A stretch of DNA of 64,000 nt, from NCBI RefSeq assembly GCF_050633425.1, contig NZ_JBOEGM010000024.1, positions 1 through 64,000 on the forward strand. The letters are read 5' to 3'. Position 1 is the first letter of the stretch, and the number at the start of each line of letters is the position of its first letter. The notes under the pieces were generated by a model, which was given only the letters and a program-made list of their open reading frames with translations, made no database searches and was not told the origin of the DNA. The position numbers and the translations under genes are program-made. Shown here in pieces: positions 35,874 to 44,725 of the stretch. The DNA comes from Pelagimonas sp050633425 (GTDB lineage: Bacteria; Pseudomonadota; Alphaproteobacteria; Rhodobacterales; Rhodobacteraceae).

Positions 35874-36652
35874 TGACCAAACTGACCGTCGATCTCAACG
35901 CCGATATGGGCGAAAGCTTTGGACCTTGGGTGATGGGGCAGGATGAGGCACTCCTGAAGGTGGTGACATCGGCCAATATCGCTTGCGGCTTTCACGCCGG
36001 TGACCCCGACGTTATGGCCACAACCATTGCCACTGCCCATAAAAACGGTGTTGGTATTGGCTGTCATCCCGGTTTCCCCGACCTGCAGGGATTTGGCCGG
36101 CGGAATATGAAGCTTGCGCTGCCGAGCCTACGTAATCTGGTCCAATATCAATTGGGGGCATCCTTGGCGATGGCACGGGCGCAGGGCGCGCAGGTTCGAC
36201 ATCTAAAATTGCATGGGGCGCTGGCCAATATGTGTTCGGCGGATGAAGCCATGGCCACAGCCTGTTATGAGGCCGCTCTGGAGATCGCCCCGGACATTAT
36301 CGTCATGGTTTTGGCGGCAACGGCCCAGCAAAAGGCAGTGGAAAAGCTCGGCTGCTTGTGGGCGGGCGAAATCTTTGCTGATCGGGCGTATAATGCGGAT
36401 GCAACTTTGGTTGATCGCAGCCTGCCGGGCGCTGTGATACATGACCCAGACCATGCCGCCGAGCGTATCCTTGAAATGGTCCAAGCCGGAGCTATTTTGC
36501 CAGAAACGGGCGATCCGATCCCGGCGGCTGTTGATACAATTTGTTTGCATGGTGATGGCGAAACGGCTCTGCAAATCGCCCGCTCGGTCCGGGCCAAATT
36601 GGAATCGGCGGGCGTTGTTTTACAGCCGTTTCAAGGTCAGCGCAGTTGCTGA
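35873..36652 (+). CDS. pxpA: 5-oxoprolinase subunit PxpA (LamB/YcsF)
   Basis: 259 residues. The family opening DLNADMGESFG, the block SANIACGFHAGDPDVM and GVGIGCHPGFPDLQGFGRR are all present with their metal-site-like His and Asp residues. It completes the PxpABC complex for scavenging pyroglutamate. Gene order pxpB-C-A with one-base overlaps shows one translation unit. It converges on znuA. Confidence 0.92.
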   Translation: MTKLTVDLNADMGESFGPWVMGQDEALLKVVTSANIACGFHAGDPDVMATTIATAHKNGVGIGCHPGFPDLQGFGRRNMKLALPSLRNLVQYQLGASLAMARAQGAQVRHLKLHGALANMCSADEAMATACYEAALEIAPDIIVMVLAATAQQKAVEKLGCLWAGEIFADRAYNADATLVDRSLPGAVIHDPDHAAERILEMVQAGAILPETGDPIPAAVDTICLHGDGETALQIARSVRAKLESAGVVLQPFQGQRSC

Positions 36653-36657
36653 AACGA

Positions 36658-36683
36658 CAGGCGGGCAATTCATCACCCGCCTG
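36658..36683. terminator. Hairpin between convergent pxpA and znuA
   Basis: Arms CAGGCGGG and CCCGCCTG around a 10-base loop in the 42-base gap between two converging genes. No T-run of length follows on either strand, so it is a weak, possibly bidirectional terminator. Confidence 0.5.
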
Positions 36684-36694
36684 GCAAAACTGTG

Positions 36695-37747
36695 TTACTC
36701 AGACACGCAATCGGCAATACGCGTGGCCAAATCCGTGAGCATCGTCGGATAAAGTTTGGGGCCCGTTTCCAAATGCGCGCCGAGCGGATCAAGACGGGCA
36801 ATTGGCTCCTTGCCGCTGTCGTTACCCAACAACCCGGCCCAACCGACCGACAGGATCAGCCGGGCATTGGCCCCCGGTTCCATCAGGAAACATTTGGGCT
36901 GTTGCTGTTCGAATGAATCGCGCAAAGTCCCAAGACGCTTGGCACCGGGCTGCACCGCATCACTGTCTGAAATCGCCCCAATCAAATTGAGATCAAAGGC
37001 GGTTTCGTAATACTGATAAGCATCGTGATAGGCCGCCATTGGCACAGATTTAACCGGAGCCAAAATCTCTTGGGCACTGGCCTGAGCGGCCTTGATGCTC
37101 TCTATCGCATTGGTGGCATTGTAGAAATAGGTGTCACTGTTTTCTTCGTCGAGTTGCCCAAGGGCCTGCGCGATGTGCTCTAGCCACAGTATCGCATTGT
37201 CCGGGTCAAGCCACAGATGGGGGTCGTTCTCACCGTCGCCATGCGCGTGGTCATGCGCGTCATCATGGCCGTCTTCGTCATGGTGCGCATCGCCGTGCCC
37301 GTCTTCATGCCCGTCTTTATGATTGTCCTCATGCCCATCTTCGGCGTGATCCTCATCATGGTTGTCCTCATCATCATGCTCAGAATGACCGCCAAAAACG
37401 GCCTCATCGCGATAGGGCAACAAATGCGCGCCTTGAGCCTCCATAAGCACCATCTGCATCGCATTCGGTGACAGAGTTTCAAGGTGATCAGACAGAGATG
37501 GGGTCAATTCCGGCCCAATCCAAATCACCACATCTGCCTTGCTGAGCATCTTGGCCTGACTGGGGCGCAGCGCCAGATCGTGGGGCGACGCTCCGGGCGC
37601 AAGCAGCAGATCGGGCTCGGCCACAGTGTCCATCACCATGGCGACAAGGCTTTGAACAGGGAGAATGTCAGTCACAACACGTGGCACTTCCGCCATTGCA
37701 ATGCTGGTCGTCATTAATAGGGCACAGGAAGCAGGGCGTAGAAGCAT
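36695..37747 (-). CDS. znuA: Zinc ABC transporter substrate-binding protein ZnuA
   Basis: 350 residues from the ATG at 37747, which opens a signal peptide (MLLRPASCALLMTTSIAMA). The cluster A-I fold is clear: PHDLALRPSQAK near residue 57, then a very long His/Asp/Glu-rich loop (about residues 115-185) and DPHLWLDPDNAILW. The loop is the zinc-chelating insert typical of ZnuA. It is divergent from zur-znuCB and shares two Zur boxes with it. Confidence 0.94.
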   Translation of the reverse strand: MLLRPASCALLMTTSIAMAEVPRVVTDILPVQSLVAMVMDTVAEPDLLLAPGASPHDLALRPSQAKMLSKADVVIWIGPELTPSLSDHLETLSPNAMQMVLMEAQGAHLLPYRDEAVFGGHSEHDDEDNHDEDHAEDGHEDNHKDGHEDGHGDAHHDEDGHDDAHDHAHGDGENDPHLWLDPDNAILWLEHIAQALGQLDEENSDTYFYNATNAIESIKAAQASAQEILAPVKSVPMAAYHDAYQYYETAFDLNLIGAISDSDAVQPGAKRLGTLRDSFEQQQPKCFLMEPGANARLILSVGWAGLLGNDSGKEPIARLDPLGAHLETGPKLYPTMLTDLATRIADCVSE

Positions 37748-37765
37748 CAGGGTCTCTTTTTGAAG

Positions 37766-37780
37766 TGTTATGATATAACA
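37766..37780. promoter_or_regulatory. Zur box 1
   Basis: TGTTAT-GAT-ATAACA, a perfect 6-3-6 palindrome that matches the alphaproteobacterial Zur motif, 18 bases upstream of znuA. Confidence 0.8.
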
Positions 37781-37795
37781 AGTCGCCTTGTAGAT

Positions 37796-37810
37796 TGTTA
37801 GTCTATAACA
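37796..37810. promoter_or_regulatory. Zur box 2
   Basis: TGTTA-GTCTA-TAACA, the same length and outer arms as box 1 and centred 30 bases from it (about three helical turns). It lies on the zur side. Confidence 0.72.
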
Positions 37811-37845
37811 TATCAACCCCGAAAATGCAGCTGTATGAGGCCCCG

Positions 37846-38325
37846 ATGAACGCCAAGGGATTCGAAACCCATGACCACGCCCATTGCATCGCGTCCTCTC
37901 TCGAAGTGGCTGAGAACGTATGCCGCCAAAATGGGGCGCAGCTGACGCCGATCCGTCGCCGCGTTCTTGAAATTTTGTTACAAAAACATAGCGCTATGGG
38001 GGCCTACGAAGTGTTGGATCATCTGCGCGAGGATGGGAAATCGGCGCAGCCGCCTGTCGCTTACCGAGCGCTGGATTTTCTGGTCAGCCATGGGTTTGTG
38101 CACCGGATTGAGCGTCTCAACGCTTTTGTGGCCTGCGCACATCCGGGCGAACAGCACGCCCCTTGTTTCTTGATTTGTCGTGATTGTTCTACTGTTGCCG
38201 AAGCGCCGGGAAAACCGGTTGCAGACGTGGTGAGCCAATCGGCCTTGCAACTGGGGTTTGTGGTGGAAAAGGTTTCAATTGAAGCCGAGGGGCTGTGCCC
38301 AACCTGTCAGGAGGCCCAAGTATGA
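37846..38325 (+). CDS. zur: Fur family zinc regulator Zur
   Basis: 159 residues. A winged helix (QLTPIRRRVLEILLQKHSAMGAYEVLDHL) precedes a dimerisation domain with the structural zinc cysteines CRDC and CPTC. The setting, between znuA and znuCB with Zur boxes, identifies the metal as zinc. The ATG at 37846 has GAGG six bases upstream; in-frame ATGs at 37825 and 37795 would place the start inside or next to Zur box 2 and are less likely. The stop overlaps znuC by four bases. Confidence 0.9.
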   Translation: MNAKGFETHDHAHCIASSLEVAENVCRQNGAQLTPIRRRVLEILLQKHSAMGAYEVLDHLREDGKSAQPPVAYRALDFLVSHGFVHRIERLNAFVACAHPGEQHAPCFLICRDCSTVAEAPGKPVADVVSQSALQLGFVVEKVSIEAEGLCPTCQEAQV

Positions 38326-39104
38326 GCGCGCTTTTACAAGCGCAGAACCTGTCGGTAAAACGCGGCGAAGCAACGGTCCTGCGTGGTGTTGATTTTGCGA
38401 TCCAACCGCGGGAAATTGTCACGATTGTCGGGCCGAATGGCTCGGGAAAATCGAGCTTGATCAAAGCCCTTATCGGCGCTGTACCTCCGTCTGAGGGGAT
38501 CGTGACACGCAAACGAAAACTCCGCCTTGGATATGTGCCCCAAAGCCTAAGCGTTGATCCGTCGATGCCGATGACTGTGTCACGGTTTTTGGATTTGCCG
38601 CGCGGCGCGGCGCGATCGGAAAGCCATGCGGCTCTGGTGGAAGCCGGTGCCGAAGAGCTGGCGGAGCGCCAGTTGACTGACTTGTCTGGCGGCCAGTTTC
38701 AGCGGGCGATGTTGGCGCGCGCTTTGCTAAACCGCCCGGAAATTTTGTTGCTGGATGAGCCGACAACTGGGCTTGATCAACCGGGGCAGGCGGCCTTCTA
38801 TCGCAAGATCGAAGAGCTGCGAGACAACCTTGGTTGCGCGGTGTTGATGGTGAGCCACGATTTACACGTGGTGATGAGCGCCTCTGACCGGGTGTTATGT
38901 GTGAACGGGCATATTTGCTGCGAAGGCCATCCCGAAGTTGTGGCCCAGGCCGAAGAATATCGGGCGTTGTTTGGCTCAGGCACGGGCGGCACTTTGGCGC
39001 TCTATCGCCACCAGCATAGACACCACCATCATGATGACGACTGTGATCACGATCACGGTTCTGACGATGCAAAACCGGATCAAAAAGCGCAGGAAAACGC
39101 CTGA
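38322..39104 (+). CDS. znuC: Zinc ABC transporter ATP-binding protein ZnuC
   Basis: 260 residues. Walker A GPNGSGKSSL near residue 39, signature LSGGQFQRAMLARAL near 124 and Walker B ILLLDEPTTGLD near 146. The C terminus is a His/Asp-rich tail (HRHQHRHHHHDDD, then DHDHGSDD) likely to hold zinc on the cytoplasmic side. GGAGG precedes the ATG, which overlaps the zur stop. Confidence 0.94.
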   Translation: MSALLQAQNLSVKRGEATVLRGVDFAIQPREIVTIVGPNGSGKSSLIKALIGAVPPSEGIVTRKRKLRLGYVPQSLSVDPSMPMTVSRFLDLPRGAARSESHAALVEAGAEELAERQLTDLSGGQFQRAMLARALLNRPEILLLDEPTTGLDQPGQAAFYRKIEELRDNLGCAVLMVSHDLHVVMSASDRVLCVNGHICCEGHPEVVAQAEEYRALFGSGTGGTLALYRHQHRHHHHDDDCDHDHGSDDAKPDQKAQENA

Positions 39105-39886
39105 TGTTTGACCATTTCCTGACCCGCGCGGTCTTTGGCGCGATCGGTGTCGCCTTGGCTGCCGCACCTTTGGGCGTCTTTGTTGTCTGGCGGCGTATGG
39201 CCTATTTCGGAGATGCGACGGCGCATGCTGCTGTGCTTGGGGTCGCGCTGGCTTTGGCGTTTTCGACCCCGATTTTTGCGGGGACACTTTTGGTCTCGCT
39301 TGGCATGGCCTTTGCCGTTGCACGATTGACGGGGCGCGGGTTTGGGGCAGACATGGTGCTGGGTGTGGCAAGCCACGCCGCGTTGGCATTTGGATTGGTG
39401 GCTGTGACGCTGATCGAGGGGCCGCGGCTTGACCTTCAGGCGTACTTATTTGGCGACATTTTGGCAGTATCTCATGGTGATCTTGGTCTGATTTGGATTG
39501 GGGCCGCTGTGGTCTGGGCGCTGATTGTGTGGCGTTGGAACGGGTTGCTGTTGTCGACGCTATCGCCTGATCTTGCCTATGCCTCGGGCATGAACCCGGG
39601 CCGCGAAAAATACGTTTTGATGGTGGCGCTTGCGCTGGTTGTGGCCGTGGCGATCAAGATCGTCGGAGCGCTGTTGATTGGGGCGATGTTGATTATTCCT
39701 GCGGCCTCGGCGCGCCCTTTTGCACGCACTCCAGAGCACATGTTGGTTGGGGCGGCGGGCCTCGGAATTTGCGCGGCATTGTTGGGGCTGTGGGCGGCCT
39801 GGGAGTTCGATACCCCCGCCGGACCCAGCATTGTGTGCGCCGCCGCCGGATTGTTCGCCCTGAGCCACCTGATAGGCCGTCGCTGA
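39104..39886 (+). CDS. znuB: Zinc ABC transporter permease ZnuB
   Basis: 260 residues with about eight membrane helices, ABC-3 permease family (WRRMAYFGDATAHAAVLGVAL near residue 30 and IVGALLIGAMLIIPAASAR near 186). It starts one base inside the znuC stop and ends the zinc operon. Confidence 0.93.
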   Translation: MFDHFLTRAVFGAIGVALAAAPLGVFVVWRRMAYFGDATAHAAVLGVALALAFSTPIFAGTLLVSLGMAFAVARLTGRGFGADMVLGVASHAALAFGLVAVTLIEGPRLDLQAYLFGDILAVSHGDLGLIWIGAAVVWALIVWRWNGLLLSTLSPDLAYASGMNPGREKYVLMVALALVVAVAIKIVGALLIGAMLIIPAASARPFARTPEHMLVGAAGLGICAALLGLWAAWEFDTPAGPSIVCAAAGLFALSHLIGRR

Positions 39887-39913
39887 ATGGGGGGGCAGCT
39901 GATTTGGGCCGCT

Positions 39914-40384
39914 CTAGAGCCTGCGTGTCATAAAGGTGCTCAGCGGGTCGGTTGTGTATTCGCCAAAGGGGGGGCAGGTCTCGAATCCCGCCTTTTTGTA
40001 TAGCGCACGCGCCGGGGCGAAACTGTCGGCAGTTCCGGTTTCCAACCACGCACTTTGTGCGCCCTTGGCGCGCGCCTCGGCCATCAAACGCTCCAACACC
40101 AAGCGCCCATATCCTTTGCCGCGCGCCTCTCTGGCGGTGTGCATGCTCTTGAGCTCAACCCCGTCGTCAAAGGCCTTGAAAGCGCCGACCGCACAGACCT
40201 GACCGTCGGAATCGGACAGAGCGTAAACCTGCGCTCCGGCGGCACGTAGGTCATCTGCGGTCATCACATGGCAGCTTTCTTCGGGCGAACCGGCGCGCAT
40301 ATCTGAAAAGTGCCGGGCCAGAAGCGCATTCACTCCGGCATTGGGCGCGGTGATTTTGGTGATGGTATAGGATTGCTCAGTCAT
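39914..40384 (-). CDS. GNAT family N-acetyltransferase
   Basis: 156 residues. The acetyl-CoA loop is AREARGKGYGRLVLERLMAEAR near residue 86, followed by YKKAGFETCPPFGEYTTDP, a pattern seen in putative acetyltransferases of the YhiR/PhnO-like type. It converges on znuB with a short gap. The substrate is unknown. Confidence 0.87.
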   Translation of the reverse strand: MTEQSYTITKITAPNAGVNALLARHFSDMRAGSPEESCHVMTADDLRAAGAQVYALSDSDGQVCAVGAFKAFDDGVELKSMHTAREARGKGYGRLVLERLMAEARAKGAQSAWLETGTADSFAPARALYKKAGFETCPPFGEYTTDPLSTFMTRRL

Positions 40385-40585
40385 GTCGGCAGTTTAATCA
40401 TGGCGCGTCGCTTCGCCAAGTCTTTCGAGACGCAGCGACAAAAGTGAATCCGAACTGCTTAAAACTTTGGCAATCTAGGGTGGGCGAAGGGGAAGCATAT
40501 CACATGAAATAGGGGGCGCTGGTATAGTGCATTGAAAACAAACGTCTACTCTACGTTCGTCAACATGCTTATCTTTGTGATGAAA

Positions 40586-40669
40586 TGGTGGGCGACCCTG
40601 GAATCGAACCAGGCGTGAGTCGCCTCGAGGGAGTTACAGTCCCCTGCCACACCTTGCGGCCTGTCGCCC
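40586..40669 (-). tRNA. tRNA-Tyr (GTA)
   Basis: Minus-strand cloverleaf: acceptor GGGCGAC/GTCGCCC, anticodon arm GGGGA-CTGTAAC-TCCC with anticodon GTA, a long variable arm (TCGAGGCGACTCACG) as expected for bacterial tRNA-Tyr, T-arm CCTGG-TTCGATT-CCAGG, discriminator A and encoded CCA. Confidence 0.96.
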
Positions 40670-40799
40670 ACCGTTGCGCCAACATCGTCGGCGTGAGGGG
40701 GGGATTACAGCCGTGCAAAAGCGCCGTCAACAGGAAAATCTCTTGGCAAGCGCACGACATGGGTGCAAGGAGGCATTCAAGCAGAAAAAGGCGCGTGTC

Positions 40800-41579
40800 A
40801 TGTCAGAAAAACCGAAATGGGTGATTGAAAAAGAACAAGCAAAACGGGCTGCGGCGGCGCAAACCGTCTGGCTGTTCGGCTTACACGCGGTGCGCGACGC
40901 GCTTGTTAACCCTAAACGGGAAAAATTGCGGCTGATTCTGACACCGAACGCGGCCAGCAAGCTTGATGATGCCATTAAGGAATCAGGGGTCGAGCCCGAA
41001 ATCCATGATCCGCGCCGGTTCAAAGCTCCGCTTGATCCGCAATCGGTGCATCAGGGGGCCGCGCTTGAGGTGAAGCCGCTCAATTGGGGGCCGCTCGAAG
41101 AGGTGGCGATACCCAGTGGGGCTGATGCGTTGCGGTTGGTTTTGCTGGATCGGGTGACCGATCCGCACAATGTTGGCGCGATTTTACGGTCGGCAGAGGT
41201 GTTTGGCGCGCAGGCGGTGATTGGCACACGCCACCACTCCGCGCCCGAAACCGGGGCCTTGGCAAAAACCGCCTCTGGCGCACTGGAACGTCAGCCTTAT
41301 CTGCGGATGCGAAACCTGTCTGACACGATCCTTGAGTTGCAGAAAATGGGGTTCTTGGTGCTTGGCCTTGATGGTGAGGCGGATCAAACCATTGAACAGG
41401 CTTTGGACGGTCGCCGTGACATGCCAGTGGCTTTGGTGCTTGGTGCCGAAGGGCCGGGCTTGCGGGAGAAGACCAAGGAAACTGTCGATCGTCTGGTCAA
41501 GATCGACTTTGCCGGTGAATTTGGATCCCTCAATGTGTCGAACGCCGCCGCAGTTGCCCTATACGCCGCGCGGCCTTAA
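40800..41579 (+). CDS. rlmB: 23S rRNA Gm2251 2'-O-methyltransferase RlmB
   Basis: 259 residues, SPOUT/TrmH family. The knot motifs are present: DPHNVGAILRSAEVFGA near residue 120, LGAEGPGLR near 216 and SLNVSNAAAVALY near 243. An N-terminal substrate-binding domain (WLFGLHAVRDAL) fits RlmB rather than a minimal TrmH. The ATG at 40800 is taken; the frame upstream reaches back almost to tRNA-Tyr and is not family-like. Confidence 0.9.
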   Translation: MSEKPKWVIEKEQAKRAAAAQTVWLFGLHAVRDALVNPKREKLRLILTPNAASKLDDAIKESGVEPEIHDPRRFKAPLDPQSVHQGAALEVKPLNWGPLEEVAIPSGADALRLVLLDRVTDPHNVGAILRSAEVFGAQAVIGTRHHSAPETGALAKTASGALERQPYLRMRNLSDTILELQKMGFLVLGLDGEADQTIEQALDGRRDMPVALVLGAEGPGLREKTKETVDRLVKIDFAGEFGSLNVSNAAAVALYAARP

Positions 41580-41586
41580 CCGGCGC

Positions 41587-42462
41587 TCACAGACGGCACG
41601 CTGCGACCTTGGGGGAAACATCTCCGGGGTCGCGCATCAGCCCAAACAACCGCCCTTTGACGCACCAGCTTAGTCCGAAGGCCACAAGCCCAAGTGTTTC
41701 AAACCAAAATGTCAGGTTCTTGGCGTCCCAGGCGATTTGCTCTTGGGTGCCGGGCACATGACGCATCTGCCAAATCAGCCCTGCCATGCTGATCAAGATC
41801 AAACAGCCGCAGCCTCGATAGATGCCATTTCGCCACCATTTCCGGCTGTATCGCTTGGGCGCGCAGGTGTCTTTGGTCTGAGGACGTGGAAACACGCTAA
41901 AGGCAAAATAGGCCAGCACCGCGAAAAGCCCACCCGCAGCCCCATAGTGCAACACTCCCCACCAGCCGTCCGGCAGCCCCAGAGTGGCCCAGAGATCGAA
42001 GCCAGCAATGCCATCAATGGGCAGGTCAGGCGGCAGATTCCCCCCCGAAATCCCGCTAAGAAAGACCCGCGCGCTTTGGGAGGCATAGGCCTCGCACCCC
42101 GCACCGTCTGTTGGGAACAACGCAACGCCAAAGGCGCAGATACCCGCAAAGCGGACAAACCAGATGTCGCGTTTGTAATGCCCTCGATAGGCCTCAACCG
42201 ATAATAGGTTTCCTTTGTCATCGGTTGGTAACTTGTAAAAGAAGGTCAAAAGCAGCCCGATGATAAACAGCGCCCCAACAAAAAGCTCACCGCCGATTGG
42301 CGCATAAAAATAGTGACTGAGCGAGTCGAGATCCGGGCAGATATGCCCAAGTTGAGACACCCCAAGCAAGCCAAACGGCAAACACAGTGAGATCACGCCA
42401 ACCGTGCGGTTGGCCGCCTCTAGGCTAAGTCGAAACGGAAGGCCGTCTTCTTGGCTGCTCAT
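41587..42462 (-). CDS. Multi-pass membrane protein of unknown function
   Basis: 291 residues with about seven predicted helices and an extracytoplasmic loop containing two cysteines (GICAFGVAL ... GAGCEAYASQS). I recognise no family. GAGGA lies seven bases before the ATG at 42462; a TTG two codons upstream is the other possible start. It converges on rlmB eight bases away and has no operon partner. Confidence 0.75.
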   Translation of the reverse strand: MSSQEDGLPFRLSLEAANRTVGVISLCLPFGLLGVSQLGHICPDLDSLSHYFYAPIGGELFVGALFIIGLLLTFFYKLPTDDKGNLLSVEAYRGHYKRDIWFVRFAGICAFGVALFPTDGAGCEAYASQSARVFLSGISGGNLPPDLPIDGIAGFDLWATLGLPDGWWGVLHYGAAGGLFAVLAYFAFSVFPRPQTKDTCAPKRYSRKWWRNGIYRGCGCLILISMAGLIWQMRHVPGTQEQIAWDAKNLTFWFETLGLVAFGLSWCVKGRLFGLMRDPGDVSPKVAACRL

Positions 42463-42645
42463 GACCAAATCCTCACCAATTGTTTACATCATGCTATCAT
42501 ATCTTGTCCCAAAGGCAGCCGTTTTTAGGCGAACATGGGCGGGCAGGGCGCGCGCCGCAATCTCTTGTCGCAGGGGCTTAAAAATTAGCGTTTCAGCCCC
42601 ATATGAAACCCGAGACTGAGGATAGGTGACTGAGGCAAGGTGCAT

Positions 42646-42960
42646 ATGACCCAAAAGATCGCGACATGTTGTTATTGCGGGGCCCGCGCCGCGCTGATTA
42701 TGGATAAAGCACGTCATGAATTGGTCTGCGGCTCATGTGGAGCACCTTTGCAGAATATCAAAAAGCTTGATGACAGGCCCCATAAGGTCAAAAAATCTAA
42801 GAAATCCAAACAAGAAGCCGCGTTTGGTGTTGGCGGCGATATGCGGTCCGCCCGTCGGGATGAGCCGAAACGCAAAGGCAAAAAGAAGAAAAAGCCCAAA
42901 AGCCTGGGGCGTTCCTTCTTCAAAGAGGCCTTCGACTTTATCGAAGACATTATTGACTAG
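42646..42960 (+). CDS. Small zinc-ribbon protein
   Basis: 104 residues. Two CxxC knuckles (CCYCGARAAL ... LVCGSCGAPL) form a zinc ribbon at residues 9-38, followed by a strongly basic linker (KKSKKSK, KRKGKKKKKPK) and an acidic amphipathic end (FFKEAFDFIEDIID). The build suggests nucleic acid contact. AAGG precedes the ATG at 42646. Function unknown. Confidence 0.78.
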   Translation: MTQKIATCCYCGARAALIMDKARHELVCGSCGAPLQNIKKLDDRPHKVKKSKKSKQEAAFGVGGDMRSARRDEPKRKGKKKKKPKSLGRSFFKEAFDFIEDIID

Positions 42961-43046
42961 ACTTTTGCACCACTCGTGTCGCGACGTTTCTTCTGGTCAA
43001 AATCGGCTCTGCGCGGTATCTGCGCGGGTGACATTCAGGAGGCAAC

Positions 43047-44174
43047 ATGGCTGACTACGAAAAACCGGGTCCAGTTGAAGACGACTGGAAAGATGCCATT
43101 TCTTCGGTCGAAGAGATCATCGAAGACGCGCGCAACGGGCGCATGTTCATTTTGGTCGACCATGAAGATCGCGAAAATGAAGGCGATCTGGTGATCCCGG
43201 CGCAATGGGCGACCCCGGATGCGATCAATTTCATGGCGCTTTATGGCCGCGGTTTGATTTGCCTTGCCATGACCGGTGAGCGGATCGAAGAGCTGGGTCT
43301 GCCGTTGATGTCGACCAACAATTCCTCGCGTCATGAAACTGCGTTCACAACCTCAATCGAAGCGCGCGAAGGCGTGACCACAGGCATTTCGGCGGCCGAC
43401 CGGGCACGCACTGTTGCGGTCGCAATTGATGCGTCAAAAGGGGCCGCTGACATTGCCACGCCGGGGCACGTGTTCCCACTGCGCGCCAAAGCGGGTGGTG
43501 TTCTTGTGCGCGCTGGCCATACAGAAGCCGCCGTCGATGTGAGCCGTCTGGCGGGGTTGAATGCGGCCGGGGTGATCTGTGAGGTCATGAACGAAGATGG
43601 CACCATGTCGCGTCTTCCTGAGCTGGTTGCCTTTTCACAACGCCATGGTCTGAAAATTGGCACGATCTCCGATTTGATCGCTTATCGCCGCCGCAATGAT
43701 AACCTTGTCAAAGTGCGCAACGAAGAGGTCATTCAAAGCGAATTTGGCGGCGAATGGAATATGCGTATTTACACCGATGAGACGCATGGGGATGAGCATA
43801 TCGTCCTGACAAAAGGCGATCTTTCCGGTGATGATCCGGTTTTGGTGCGCATGCATGCGATGGATCCGATGCTGGATATGATCGGCACCGGCCCCAAAGA
43901 GCGTGCCCATGAATTTGAGCACGCGATGGCCGAAGTCGCCAAGGAAGGGCGCGGCGTTGTTGTCTTGTTGCGTGATACATCGATGAAGCTTGATCTGGGG
44001 GAGGGCGTGTCGCCCAAAACCTTGCGCCAATACGGACTGGGCGCGCAGATCCTGTCGTCATTGGGCCTGTCCAAACTGACATTGCTGACCAACTCCAAGG
44101 TTCCAAAGGTCGTTGGGCTTGAGGCCTATGGCCTTGAAATTGTTGGAACTCGCAAGATTTCGGAGCTGGGCTAA
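43047..44174 (+). CDS. ribB: DHBP synthase with degenerate GTP cyclohydrolase II domain
   Basis: 375 residues. The N-terminal 205 residues are a full 3,4-dihydroxy-2-butanone 4-phosphate synthase (DHEDRENEGDL, SSRHETAFTTSIEA, HVFPLRAKAGGVLVRAGHTEAA). The C-terminal part aligns with GTP cyclohydrolase II but the three zinc cysteines and the CLTGD motif are replaced (LVRMHAMDPMLDMIGTGPKE), so this half should not be a cyclohydrolase. The RibBX-type arrangement is known in other proteobacteria; a true ribA must lie elsewhere. The stop overlaps ribH by one base. Confidence 0.9.
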   Translation: MADYEKPGPVEDDWKDAISSVEEIIEDARNGRMFILVDHEDRENEGDLVIPAQWATPDAINFMALYGRGLICLAMTGERIEELGLPLMSTNNSSRHETAFTTSIEAREGVTTGISAADRARTVAVAIDASKGAADIATPGHVFPLRAKAGGVLVRAGHTEAAVDVSRLAGLNAAGVICEVMNEDGTMSRLPELVAFSQRHGLKIGTISDLIAYRRRNDNLVKVRNEEVIQSEFGGEWNMRIYTDETHGDEHIVLTKGDLSGDDPVLVRMHAMDPMLDMIGTGPKERAHEFEHAMAEVAKEGRGVVVLLRDTSMKLDLGEGVSPKTLRQYGLGAQILSSLGLSKLTLLTNSKVPKVVGLEAYGLEIVGTRKISELG

Positions 44175-44725
44175 TGGCCGCGTCAATCAATCACCATGTC
44201 ATGCCGCGGGCCGAATTTGACAAGCCGGTCAAAATTCTGATCGTCACCTCGCCCTATTACAAAGACATTGCGGATGAGCAGGTCGCCGGGGCCAAAGCCG
44301 AGATCGAAGCGTCCGGCGGTACTTGGGAGCTGGTCGAAGTGCCGGGGGCGTTGGAGATACCAACAGCGATCGGGATTGCGGAGCGGATGAGCAACTTTGA
44401 CGGCTATGTCGCGCTTGGCTGTGTGATCCGCGGCGAAACCACCCATTACGACACGGTTTGCAACGACAGTTCGCGCGGAATTACGCTGCTTGGGCTGCAG
44501 GGGCTTTGCATCGGCAATGGCATCTTAACCGTTGAAAACTATGAACAAGCGCGGATTCGCGCCGAGGTCGCTGAGCAAAATAAAGGCGGCGGTGCGGCGG
44601 CGGCGGCCTTGCATTTGGTTGCGCTTGCTCGTAAGTGGGGCGGTCCGCGCAAGGGGGTGGGTTTTAAGCCCACCACTGATGAGTATAAAATCGCGGGCGC
44701 TGCCAAAGGACCTGACCTCGCATGA
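44174..44725 (+). CDS. ribH: 6,7-dimethyl-8-ribityllumazine synthase
   Basis: 183 residues. Joins the DHBP made by RibB to the ribityl-pyrimidine. Family blocks are VPGALEIPTAI near residue 56, GCVIRGETTHYDTVCNDSSRG near 82 (catalytic His) and NGILTVENYEQA near 115. It is coupled to ribB by a one-base overlap and to nusB by a four-base overlap. Confidence 0.96.
   Translation: MAASINHHVMPRAEFDKPVKILIVTSPYYKDIADEQVAGAKAEIEASGGTWELVEVPGALEIPTAIGIAERMSNFDGYVALGCVIRGETTHYDTVCNDSSRGITLLGLQGLCIGNGILTVENYEQARIRAEVAEQNKGGGAAAAALHLVALARKWGGPRKGVGFKPTTDEYKIAGAAKGPDLA

Noticed and set aside
37130..37330. Short tandem repeats suggesting a CRISPR or satellite
   Set aside because: The repetition is codon-level, from the His/Asp/Glu-rich loop of ZnuA read on the other strand.
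42961..43046. FMN riboswitch before the rib operon
   Set aside because: The gap is only 86 bases and shows none of the conserved FMN riboswitch stems.
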